A stretch of DNA of 64,000 nucleotides, taken from assembly GCA_023460955.1 (NCBI GenBank), contig JAEWOH010000070.1:62001-126000 (forward strand), in the 5' to 3' direction. Shown here piece by piece: positions 18,731 through 26,166 of this stretch. Source of the stretch: Bacillota bacterium (GTDB taxonomy: Bacteria; Bacillota; Clostridia; Acetivibrionales; DSM-1351). Position 1 is the first letter of the stretch; every line of letters begins with the position of its first letter. A model generated the notes under the pieces. It saw only the letters and a program-made list of their open reading frames with translations. It was not told where the DNA came from and did no database searches. A program made the position numbers and the translations under genes.

Positions 18731-19065
18731 ATGGGCCTTAGCCTGTTGAGATCGGCAGGTATAGCCGATCCTATTTCATTTTACAGGGCACTCTATTTTA
18801 GAACCCTACTTTGCAAGTGTTCAAAAAGTTAAAGAGAGGAATGGAAAACGCTAAACACTGATGTATCAAGGGCTCCAAACAATAAAATAGAAAGCTGAAA
18901 CCATGACGTAAGAGGGATGACTTTAACGTCCGTTGTTTAGGGTATAAAAAATTAAGAGTAGACTGCATAAATTAATGGTTTCAGAATAAGAAAACTGGGG
19001 AAAATGTTATAAGTATAAGAAAATATAGGCAAGTTAAATAGGCAAGTTAAAAGGAGATGACTTTA
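18731..19065. other. Intergenic region upstream of the dioxygenase gene, with motif copy 2
   Basis: No gene is seen. It contains the second copy (18810-18852) of the motif described at 11753-11794. Directly before the dioxygenase start there is a 13-bp tandem, AGGCAAGTTAAA at about 19027-19039 and 19040-19051. I could not fold the region into a known riboswitch class, and no strong promoter was recognised. Confidence 0.4.
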
Positions 19066-19836
19066 ATGTCAAAAATGCCGATGGTGTTTGTAGGGCATGG
19101 TTCGCCTATGAATGCTATTGAAGATAACCAATACACAAGGAATTGGAGAGAAGTAGCAAATAAGATTCCTAAGCCTGAGTCAATAATATCAATCTCAGCT
19201 CATTGGTATACGGAAGGCACTAAGATTATGAATCAGGAGAATCCCAAAACTATACATGATATGTTCGGATTTCCTCAAGCATTATATGAGATTTCGTATA
19301 ATACTCCCGGCAATCCAAAACTTGCTGAGAGTACAAAAAAATTAATAACAAAGCCAAGTGCATTCGATAAATCTTGGGGCATTGACCATGGTACTTGGTC
19401 TGTGCTGGTTCATATGTATCCCGAAAGGGATATCCCCGTCTTTCAAATAAGCATAGATGCCACTGCGCCACCAGAGGCTCATTATCAAATAGGCAAGGAG
19501 CTAAAATCCTTAAGGCAGCAGGGCGTTCTTATATTTGGCACTGGAAATATTGTTCACAACCTGCGTTTACTTGATTGGGAAAGGACGGACAATGGATTTA
19601 ACTGGGCCAATGAGTTTGATGATGTAATTCAAGAAAATATTGAAATTAGAAATCATGAGAAAGTTATTAATTATATGGACTTTGGGGAAAATGCAAAATT
19701 ATCTGTACCCACGCCGGATCATTTTTACCCAATCTTATACATCCTTGGCGCCTCGGACGAAGAGGATAAGATATCAATTAGTAACAAGAGCTGCATGATG
19801 GGTTCCTTATCTATGACAAGCTATTTATTTGAATAG
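19066..19836 (+). CDS. DODA-type extradiol aromatic dioxygenase family (LigB-like)
   Basis: A 256-residue protein of the YgiD/4,5-DOPA-dioxygenase family, metal enzymes that open catechol-type rings. Conserved metal-site histidines are visible in VGHGSPM (His11) and ISAHWY (His46), with further family motifs GTGNIVHNL and TPDHFYP. Length fits the family. I chose ATG 19066, nine bases after AAGGAG, because the ATG at 19057 overlaps that ribosome site. It is followed by the pirin gene after 107 bp, a common pairing. In a strict anaerobe a dioxygenase is puzzling, and the true reaction may be different. A broken copy of the pair lies at 11169-11401. Confidence 0.85.
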   Translation: MSKMPMVFVGHGSPMNAIEDNQYTRNWREVANKIPKPESIISISAHWYTEGTKIMNQENPKTIHDMFGFPQALYEISYNTPGNPKLAESTKKLITKPSAFDKSWGIDHGTWSVLVHMYPERDIPVFQISIDATAPPEAHYQIGKELKSLRQQGVLIFGTGNIVHNLRLLDWERTDNGFNWANEFDDVIQENIEIRNHEKVINYMDFGENAKLSVPTPDHFYPILYILGASDEEDKISISNKSCMMGSLSMTSYLFE

Positions 19837-19943
19837 ATGTAAAACGGTTTCATGTTCAGTATCATTGTCAACTTAACCTGATAAGTTTGCCTTGATACCC
19901 AATATGAAATTATCTCTTAAAAATTAAAGATGGAGGGTTGACC

Positions 19944-20783
19944 ATGGAGAGAATGGTAAAAACACAGATTAGAGGGTATAAAACAAAAGACGGTGCAGGA
20001 GTAAATCTGATTAGAGTATTGGGATATGAAACTGTTCAGGAGTATGATCCGATTTTGTTGCTTGATTCCTTTGACAGCACGAATCCGGATGATTATACGG
20101 CGGGGTTTCCAATGCATCCTCATAGAGGAATCGAAACTATCAGTTATGTGTATCAAGGGAAAATGACTCATAAGGATAGTTTAGGCAATGAGGATACAAT
20201 TGCCGATGGAGAAGTCCAATGGATGACAGCAGGCTCCGGCATTTTACATGAAGAAAAACTTCCGCCGTCTAAGAGATTGCTTGGTATACAGTTATGGCTC
20301 AACCTTCCTGCAAAGGATAAAATGGTTCCTCCGTCATATCACAACATCAAGAACTCTGAAATTGAAGAAATTAAGTTGGAAAATGGCAGGCTTAGACTGC
20401 TGGCAGGAAAATTTGAAGGAAGACAAGGATATTTAAGCAAATATCTCCCGCTGGATTATTACGATATTCACCTGAATGCTAATGCATCGATTGTCTTGAA
20501 TACAGAAAGTGAGCGCTCTGTTATGGTGTTTACCCTTCTGGGGGACGCATATATTGGGGGAGAGTTAATAAAGGAAAAGACAGCAGTGAAACTTACAACA
20601 GGCGACTATGTTGAAATAAAAGCTACGGATAAAAATGCCCAAGTATTATTCATAAGCTCGACACCTCTGAGCGAGCCTGTAGTTTGGGGTGGTCCTATAG
20701 TTATGAACACAAGAGAAGAGTTGAATAAAGCCTTTGACGACTTAGAAAAAGGGACTTTTTTGCAAAAGGAAATCTCTTATTGA
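19944..20783 (+). CDS. Pirin family bicupin protein
   Basis: A 279-residue two-cupin protein. The N-terminal cupin has the metal-binding set His58 and His60 (HPHRGIET), His102 and Glu104 (ILHEE), matching positions known in human pirin. Some bacterial pirins have quercetin 2,3-dioxygenase activity and others bind metabolic enzymes; the sequence does not decide which. Start ATG 19944 is six bases after GGAGGG; an in-frame TTG at 19938 is less likely. It probably shares a transcript with the dioxygenase upstream. Confidence 0.88.
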   Translation: MERMVKTQIRGYKTKDGAGVNLIRVLGYETVQEYDPILLLDSFDSTNPDDYTAGFPMHPHRGIETISYVYQGKMTHKDSLGNEDTIADGEVQWMTAGSGILHEEKLPPSKRLLGIQLWLNLPAKDKMVPPSYHNIKNSEIEEIKLENGRLRLLAGKFEGRQGYLSKYLPLDYYDIHLNANASIVLNTESERSVMVFTLLGDAYIGGELIKEKTAVKLTTGDYVEIKATDKNAQVLFISSTPLSEPVVWGGPIVMNTREELNKAFDDLEKGTFLQKEISY

Positions 20784-20839
20784 CTTAAGGTATATTCATA
20801 GTACTGTTTATGTATATTACAAAAGAAATCGGACAAGAG

Positions 20840-20872
20840 AAAAAGGGACACTGAATATAGTGTTCCCTTTTT
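20840..20872 (+). terminator. Terminator of the dioxygenase-pirin unit
   Basis: AAAAAGGGACACT (20840-20852) pairs with AGTGTTCCCTTTTT (20859-20872), with one bulged T and a short loop, ending in a T run. Confidence 0.85.
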
Positions 20873-20968
20873 GTATGCCAGAAAAATAACTTCCTCATCA
20901 ATGTAGGGTCTGGCAATTAAATACAGTAGGGAACTTAATATAGCAAAGAACAAGAAGGTAATTGCAGA

Positions 20969-20997
20969 TTGACATAAATATTAAATTGGTTTAGACT
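20969..20997 (+). promoter_or_regulatory. Promoter of the ABC-F leader
   Basis: TTGACA (20969-20974), a 17-bp spacer and TAGACT (20992-20997). This places transcription start near 21004, about 315 nt before the ABC-F ATG. The long leader contains a small ORF and a terminator. Confidence 0.55.
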
Positions 20998-21031
20998 TTA
21001 GTAGTAAATAATAACATTATGAGGGGGTGTA

Positions 21032-21163
21032 ATGATGAAAGCGAATATTCTGGTTAATATTATGATTGGAAGAAATTCCCACTGCATATCACTTATTTCA
21101 GCATTTTTGGTGATTATAGGGGGAAGTCTGTCCAAAATTCAATATTGTTTCCAGAATGAATAA
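21032..21163 (+). CDS. Leader ORF upstream of the ABC-F gene, 43 residues
   Basis: A small frame with two in-frame ATGs (21032 and 21035) behind GAGGGGGTG. It encodes a peptide with a hydrophobic stretch near residues 22-31 (ISAFLVIIGG) and ends in TAA at 21161-21163, 28 bases before a terminator hairpin. Its position between promoter and terminator, ahead of a ribosome-protection-type gene, suggests a regulatory leader peptide whose translation affects readthrough. It is longer than many such leaders. A small membrane peptide with its own role is the alternative. Confidence 0.5.
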   Translation: MMKANILVNIMIGRNSHCISLISAFLVIIGGSLSKIQYCFQNE

Positions 21164-21190
21164 TCATCATTACCTAAGAAAATAAAAATC

Positions 21191-21225
21191 AGACTCAGGA
21201 GATTATTCGTTTCCTGGGTTTTTTT
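21191..21225 (+). terminator. Attenuator-type terminator in the ABC-F leader
   Basis: CTCAGGA (21194-21200) pairs with TCCTGGG (21212-21218, including one G-U pair), extended by weaker pairs in the loop, followed by seven T. It lies about 95 bases upstream of the ABC-F start and downstream of the leader ORF, so full-length transcription must read through it. Confidence 0.7.
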
Positions 21226-21320
21226 ATGCTTGTGTCACTGTCTTACTTAATTTCAGATTATTTTTTATGAGCAAGAAATTCTCCAGGAGATGTTGTATCT
21301 CATTTTAAGGGGGAGAATTT

Positions 21321-23240
21321 ATGAACTTGATTGAAATGAAAGATATAGAAGTGTACCATGGTTCAAATCACGTGTTAAAAGGAATCAGCTTGGAAATTAA
21401 AAAAGGTGAGAAGGTAGCTTTTGTAGGTAGTAACGGAAGCGGAAAAACAACTATATTTAATGTTTTGGCAGGAAATGTAGTCCACGACAAAGGAGACCTT
21501 TTTATAGAGAAAAATACAAGATTTGGTTTTGTAGAGCAAATTCCGGATGTTTCACTTAATATGACAGCCAGCGATGTAGTAAACCTTGCTTTTGATAAAG
21601 TTTTAGAGCTAAAAGAAAAGATGTCAAGAATCGAAGAGCTGATGGTAAGCGGTACAGTAGAGCACGATTTATTGGCTAAGTATGGCGAGTATCAGGAAAG
21701 GTTTGAGCATTCTGGCGGATATGAAATAGAGAATAAGATTTTCAGGGTTTGTACCGGTCTTAATATTAATGAAGAAAACTTTAAAAAGAATTTTAATAAC
21801 CTCTCGGGAGGAGAAAAGACCAGGGTTTTGTTAGCAAAAGCAATTCTAAAAGAACCTGAAGTGCTTCTTCTTGACGAACCCACCAACCACCTCGATTTGG
21901 CCTCAATTGAATGGTTAGAGGGCTATATAAATGAATATAAAGGAACAGTATTAATTGTTTCACACGATAGATATTTCCTTGATAATGTAGTATCAAAAAT
22001 AATTGAAATAGAAGACGGCAAAGCAAGAATGTTTAAGGGGAATTATACGCATTATCAGAGAGAGAAGGCAGAGATATTAAGAATTAAAGAACACGAAGCT
22101 GCACTCCAAAAGCAAAAGATAAGAAAAATAGAGGCAACTGTGAAGAGACTGCATGACTGGGGAGAAAAAGCGAGCGGTAAAAAAGGCAGCAGAGAGAGTG
22201 CAGGGGTGTTGCACGCAGCCGCATTAAAGCTCCAGGAAGAAGCAAATGAGCAAAAAAGGTTACTAAAAAGGGAAGAAGAGCAAAAACTAGATGGCAGTTT
22301 TTCTGCAAGTAAATTTTCTAGTCAGGATGTGGCAGTTTTAAGGAATGTGTCAAAAAGCTATGGCAGCAGGTGTATATTAAATAACGAAAGTCTTGTTATA
22401 AAAAAGGGCGAAGCTGTTGGAATCCTAGGTGATAATGGTACGGGTAAATCTACTATTTTAAAAATCCTGATTAATGAAATAGACCCTGATGAGGGCACTG
22501 CTAAACTCGGAGACAGCGTAACTGCGGCTTATCTTCCCCAACATATTAAATTCGAAAAGGAAGAGTTAAGCATCCTTGAGACTGTAAAGCGAGAGTTGAA
22601 AATTACCGAGGATCTGGCAATTCCACTTTTAATAAGATTCAAATTCTGTAAGGATGAGTTCTATAAAAGTATATGTAATATATCTGGTGGAGAGAAAATC
22701 AGGCTTAAAATTTGTATTTTGATGCAGAAGAAGGTTAATCTGCTTCTTCTTGATGAACCAACAAACCATCTTGACTTTAAAGCAAGGGAATGGCTAGAAA
22801 ATGCTATAGAAGAGTTTGATGGGACTTTGATTTTTGTATCTCATGATAGGTATTTTATTAATAAATTTGCAGAAAGGATATTGGAATTTAAGAACGGTAG
22901 ATTATATGATTATAAAGGCAGATATACTTATTACAATGAGTTGAAAAGAAAAGAACAAAGCTTTTTAATAGAAAAAACTGCTGATAACCAAAGAGATAGT
23001 AAGCAACGAAAAAATTATAAGGCTGAAAAGACTGGTATAAAGGATAAAAAGAATGACAACTTTAATATAGTTCAAATTGAATCGGAAATCGAAGAACTAG
23101 AAAAAACAAAAAAAGAGTACAATAAAGAGCTTGACTCAGAAACTGATTATAATAAGTTAAATGACATCCTTGTTAAATTAAATGAAATTGATAATAGAAT
23201 ATATATCTTAATGGAAGAGTGGGAAAAATACTGCAATTAA
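21321..23240 (+). CDS. ABC-F family ATPase, putative antibiotic-resistance ribosomal protection protein
   Basis: A 639-residue cytoplasmic protein with two ABC domains and no membrane segments, the ABC-F layout. Domain 1 has GSNGSGKTT, LSGGEKTR and LLLDEPTNHLD; domain 2 has GDNGTGKST, ISGGEKIR and LLLDEPTNHLD. Between them is a long charged helical linker (about 235-320), and the C-terminus ends in a coiled coil (about 540-639). ABC-F proteins bind the ribosomal E site, and resistance members displace drugs from the peptidyl-transferase centre. The leader ORF and terminator resemble the drug-responsive attenuators of such genes, supporting a resistance role. A housekeeping translation factor is possible. 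RBS GGGGGAG precedes the ATG. Confidence 0.85.
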   Translation: MNLIEMKDIEVYHGSNHVLKGISLEIKKGEKVAFVGSNGSGKTTIFNVLAGNVVHDKGDLFIEKNTRFGFVEQIPDVSLNMTASDVVNLAFDKVLELKEKMSRIEELMVSGTVEHDLLAKYGEYQERFEHSGGYEIENKIFRVCTGLNINEENFKKNFNNLSGGEKTRVLLAKAILKEPEVLLLDEPTNHLDLASIEWLEGYINEYKGTVLIVSHDRYFLDNVVSKIIEIEDGKARMFKGNYTHYQREKAEILRIKEHEAALQKQKIRKIEATVKRLHDWGEKASGKKGSRESAGVLHAAALKLQEEANEQKRLLKREEEQKLDGSFSASKFSSQDVAVLRNVSKSYGSRCILNNESLVIKKGEAVGILGDNGTGKSTILKILINEIDPDEGTAKLGDSVTAAYLPQHIKFEKEELSILETVKRELKITEDLAIPLLIRFKFCKDEFYKSICNISGGEKIRLKICILMQKKVNLLLLDEPTNHLDFKAREWLENAIEEFDGTLIFVSHDRYFINKFAERILEFKNGRLYDYKGRYTYYNELKRKEQSFLIEKTADNQRDSKQRKNYKAEKTGIKDKKNDNFNIVQIESEIEELEKTKKEYNKELDSETDYNKLNDILVKLNEIDNRIYILMEEWEKYCN

Positions 23241-23304
23241 TTTAGTAATGGCGTTTATCAGCTATATTTTATAACCTAGCAATTTTTTATAGGAGGATAA
23301 AGTA

Positions 23305-23424
23305 TTGATTGTGTTAAAAAATATTAATTTGGGGTTAAGATTTATTCTAGAGTTGGCAGCACTGATATCATTAGGATATTGGGGATTTAATATAAATGGA
23401 GCTACGATTTCAAACTGCCTGTGA
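23305..23424 (+). pseudogene. Truncated DUF2568 (YrdB-like) membrane protein
   Basis: Behind AGGAGG (23291-23296), a TTG at 23305 opens a 39-codon frame containing LKNINLGLRFILELAALISL and GYWGF, like the N-terminus of small DUF2568 membrane proteins, normally about 110-120 residues. It stops at 23422-23424 and the rest is absent. It borders the GC-rich insert, so the loss may date from that event. Confidence 0.6.
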
Positions 23425-23564
23425 AAATTTTTCTGTAAATAGGGAATTCTATGATAATTTTTAGAGCGGATGGAGACTTATTTGAGTGCCATCTGCTCTT
23501 TGACTATATATTCAAATGCATTTTCTGTCAATATTTGATTGCACTGTTTTTTCTATTGGGATAA

Positions 23565-23663
23565 AGTATAGATAAAGATAAATCTGAATCTGCTGAGGAA
23601 ATAATGCAGTACTTCAAAAGCAAAAATTCGTTTTGGAATATAATGGATAAGGATGTGAATTAG
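23565..23663 (+). pseudogene. C-terminal fragment of an unidentified protein
   Basis: An open frame without a credible start encodes 32 residues including EEIMQYFKSKNSFWNIM and ends in TAG directly before the ATG at 23664. The composition looks protein-like but I do not recognise it. It may be the tail of a gene cut off by the event that brought in the GC-rich pair. Otherwise 23425-23564 shows nothing. Confidence 0.3.
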
Positions 23664-24377
23664 ATGAAAGAGATTCTCTCGGGAGCAGGAATCATTCTAT
23701 TGTATGTCGCGGTGCTTGCGACTGCTGCATTCTTGATTCGCAGGTTTACGCATATCAAGGATGAGCTGTTTCGCAAGTTTCTTCATCTGATTTTGATAGT
23801 CGCTCTGATGTTCTGGCCGTTTGTATTTGAGCATTGGTATGCGGCAGCAATCACCGCGCTTGTATTTACCGCGCTCTTTTATCCACTGCTTGTTCTATTT
23901 GGACGCATCAAAGCATTTTCAAAGTTTGTGTCTGAACGTAAAAAAGGTGAGTTCAAATCGAGTATGCTGTGGGTGCTTTTGATGTATGCCGTTGTAGTCG
24001 CAGTGTGCTGGGGCTGGCGCGGTGAAAGACTGCTGACAATTGCAACTGTCAGCGCGTGGGGCTATGGAGACGCGGCGGCGGCTCTCATTGGAAAACGCTT
24101 CGGGCGTCATTTCATTGAGGGAAAGCATATTGAAGGACGCAAAAGTGTGGAAGGCAGTCTCGCCATGTTCTGCACATCCTTTGCCTGTGTGCTTACTGTG
24201 CTTCTTATCCGCGGCGGTATGGCGTGGTACGATTACTTAATGACGGCGCTTGTAACGGCCACCGTAACGGCGGCAGTTGAGCTTTATTCACTGCACGGAA
24301 GTGATACGGTAACCTGCCCGTTTGCGGCAGTGGCAGTGATTCTGCCGCTTACATGGTTGTTCGGGGGGGTGTTCTGA
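23664..24377 (+). CDS. Polyprenol kinase / phosphatidate cytidylyltransferase-like membrane protein
   Basis: A 237-residue integral membrane protein with about seven hydrophobic segments. The region WGYGDAAAALIGKRFGRH (about 131-148) followed by GRKSVEGSLAMF (about 157-168) resembles the conserved core of the dolichol-kinase/CTP-transferase-like family, which acts on lipid alcohols or phosphatidate. The exact substrate is not readable. Its stop overlaps the ATG of the next gene (TGATG), so the two are coupled. Base composition is much richer in GC than the flanking genes (one hand-counted 60-base line, 24001-24060, has 37 G or C), suggesting transfer. Confidence 0.75.
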   Translation: MKEILSGAGIILLYVAVLATAAFLIRRFTHIKDELFRKFLHLILIVALMFWPFVFEHWYAAAITALVFTALFYPLLVLFGRIKAFSKFVSERKKGEFKSSMLWVLLMYAVVVAVCWGWRGERLLTIATVSAWGYGDAAAALIGKRFGRHFIEGKHIEGRKSVEGSLAMFCTSFACVLTVLLIRGGMAWYDYLMTALVTATVTAAVELYSLHGSDTVTCPFAAVAVILPLTWLFGGVF

Positions 24378-25003
24378 TGCAAAGCAAGATTGGCAGCCGG
24401 ACGTTGTTGATGTCTGTGATTATGAGTGCACCAGGGCCTCTTGTTGTAGGGCTGGGACTTATCGCCGGAAGAAGCTCCACTCAGATCGCGGACTTTTTCC
24501 GCAGGAGTGCGGAGTTGTTGGCTATCATAGTCGCCTTTGTCGTGTATCGCAGAACGAATCGCGATGGTGGGATGGATGCAGCTTTGAAAGCGCACATGGA
24601 ACTGCGCTCAAACCTGTTTGTCGGCGGGATGATGTGCGTCAGCGGCATATTCATGGTCATATTCGCAGTTTTCGGCGGAAACGCAGATAAAGGCAACGTC
24701 ATCGCCGGACTTGCCATCGCCGCGATGGGTGCTGTTGCCAACACGATTTTCTGGGTACGCTATACGGTTCTCAGCAGAAACGGCGATAGTGCGATACTAA
24801 AAGTGCAGAGCAGGCTGTACCGCGCCAAATCACTGGTGGATATCTGTGTGACCGGCGTGCTCATTGTAGTAATGCTAATGCCGGGATCAGAGGTTGCACG
24901 GCTACTTGATTTGGCAGGCTCGATTGTCGTGGCGCTGTATCTCGTATGGTGCGGAGCGAAAACCGTATATGAAAACGCACGTCAAAAACCCTTAACCCGG
25001 TAG
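24377..25003 (+). CDS. Cation-efflux-like membrane protein (CDF transmembrane domain)
   Basis: A 208-residue protein with about five or six hydrophobic segments and motifs such as SSTQIADFFRRSAELLAIIV and YRAKSLVDICVT, resembling proteins annotated as cation transporters related to the CDF transmembrane domain. Typical CDF metal-site residues are only partly present and the cytoplasmic domain is missing, so metal transport is uncertain. I chose ATG 24377, which overlaps the previous stop and follows a G-rich ribosome site; an ATG at 24353 is in frame but lies inside the upstream gene. It shares the GC-rich composition of its partner. Confidence 0.65.
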   Translation: MQSKIGSRTLLMSVIMSAPGPLVVGLGLIAGRSSTQIADFFRRSAELLAIIVAFVVYRRTNRDGGMDAALKAHMELRSNLFVGGMMCVSGIFMVIFAVFGGNADKGNVIAGLAIAAMGAVANTIFWVRYTVLSRNGDSAILKVQSRLYRAKSLVDICVTGVLIVVMLMPGSEVARLLDLAGSIVVALYLVWCGAKTVYENARQKPLTR

Positions 25004-25147
25004 CAGATTCTTCTATGCTGCCGTTATGAACTGGGACGGAGAAAAGAATTTCGGAATTTGTGGGAAAGTACGGTCGCTTTTCGGAAAAGAACGTACCACC
25101 GTTCTCCGACAACTTCCAGTTTGTAGGGATGACAAATATGCAAAAGC

Positions 25148-25178
25148 AGGAGCTAAGAATTAATTGTTCTTAGCTCCT
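25148..25178 (+). terminator. Terminator after the GC-rich pair
   Basis: Perfect 12-bp arms, AGGAGCTAAGAA (25148-25159) and its complement (25167-25178), around a 7-base loop. The following TTAAAATTTAT is a weak T tract. Confidence 0.7.
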
Positions 25179-25251
25179 TAAAATTTATCCTAAACGCCCT
25201 TGAAACATGATTGACAATTCAACCAAGGCTACCCTTACATCAGAAGAGAAC

Positions 25252-25642
25252 TTAAAAATAGGGGATGACATCCCAATTGTCCTTCCAGCGGTTCATTGCA
25301 GGCGGGTATTTTTCATCCCACTTATGAGTGACTGCCTCTAGCTGTTTTAAAGCTGCTTTTTCGTCTGGGGCAGTATATATGGTCTTTAGATCCTTAGTTC
25401 GTTCTGCTACTTGTTCCAATACCTCTGTATCTACATTGGATACTGAGATTAACTTTTCTGCATCTGTACTCATTATGAAATACTCCGCATCAGTTTTTTC
25501 AACTGATGCATTTATGGCCCAACCAAGTCCGTTTGCCAGGCCTGATAAAAATACCACCATAAATATCATCAGAACAAGGAGGCTCTCTATCAGCACATAT
25601 TTTGATATGCTATGCTTTATTTCTTTCCCATGCTAGTTTCAT
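25252..25642 (-). pseudogene. ABC permease N-terminus fused to an IS256-type transposase fragment
   Basis: The start at 25642 (behind GAGGTAAAATT on the minus strand) reads MKLAW and then needs a one-base shift in a G run near 25630 to continue as KEIKHSISKYVLIESLL and LSGLANGLG. That resembles the N-terminus of FtsX/DevC-type ABC permeases. After about 60 residues the frame changes character to TKDLKTIYTAPDEKAALKQL and KYPPAMNRWKDNWD, which resembles a central block of IS256-family transposases, and it stops after DVIPYF. The result is a chimeric, frameshifted relic recording an IS256 insertion and later deletion. Confidence 0.7.
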
Positions 25643-25737
25643 AATTTTACCTCTTTCATTATATGATTATCCTGAATATGACCAAAAACAAACGAAATTA
25701 TCCTAATACATAAAACTATAAATGTAGCTTTCTACTA

Positions 25738-25778
25738 TGTGATTTGGTCACAGATATTAATTTAGAAATCATTATAAT
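25738..25778 (+). promoter_or_regulatory. Crp-type palindrome and -10 box of the rhodanese operon
   Basis: TGTGATTTGGTCACA (25738-25752) is a TGTGA-N5-TCACA palindrome. TATAAT follows at 25773-25778, starting 28 bp after the palindrome centre, and there is no recognisable -35 box. That places the site near -40, the position used by Crp/Fnr-family class II activators. An equally spaced arrangement precedes the thioredoxin gene. Confidence 0.65.
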
Positions 25779-25819
25779 TAGGATTAAGATAAGTTTAAGA
25801 AACGAGGAGGACGACTATA

Positions 25820-26140
25820 ATGTTTGGTTTATTAAAGAAAGATGACAGCAAAGTAATTAATGTAAATGATATAGACAGCCTTATTGGAAAGGTTGAAATA
25901 ATTGATATCAGAGAACCGTATGAATACAGAAGTGGAAGCATAAGGACTGCTAAAAACATACCAATGGGTAATTTGTTAACAAGCCCTGAGAAATATTTAG
26001 CAAAAGATAAAACGTACTATATCATGTGCCAGTCAGGTGGAAGAAGCGGAAGAGCCACAAGGGCACTTTCTAAAGAAGGCTTCAATGTTATTAATGTTTC
26101 CGGGGGTATGGGTTCTTATGTAGGAATGAACAAAAAATAA
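25820..26140 (+). CDS. Rhodanese-like sulfurtransferase
   Basis: A 106-residue single rhodanese domain, a cytoplasmic carrier of persulfide sulfur. The active-site cysteine is Cys70 in MCQSGGRSGR, and the CxxGxR-type loop is intact. DIREPYEYRSG marks the usual substrate-side motif. It begins a two-gene unit with the CoA-disulfide reductase 26 bp downstream, whose own C-terminus carries a second rhodanese domain. RBS GAGGAGG precedes the ATG. The upstream Crp-type site suggests activation by the regulator at 28452. Confidence 0.92.
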   Translation: MFGLLKKDDSKVINVNDIDSLIGKVEIIDIREPYEYRSGSIRTAKNIPMGNLLTSPEKYLAKDKTYYIMCQSGGRSGRATRALSKEGFNVINVSGGMGSYVGMNKK

Positions 26141-26166
26141 ATATTTAAAATTGGGGGGAGTATTTC

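Noticed and set aside
18731..19065. Riboswitch (c-di-GMP, glycine or ydaO type) upstream of the dioxygenase gene
   Set aside because: Conserved core sequences of these classes were looked for by eye and not found; only the motif shared with 11753 remains, and it is listed as unexplained.
21032..21163. AgrD-type autoinducer peptide gene
   Set aside because: No AgrB neighbour and no typical conserved cysteine-to-acidic-tail pattern; a leader peptide explains the position better.
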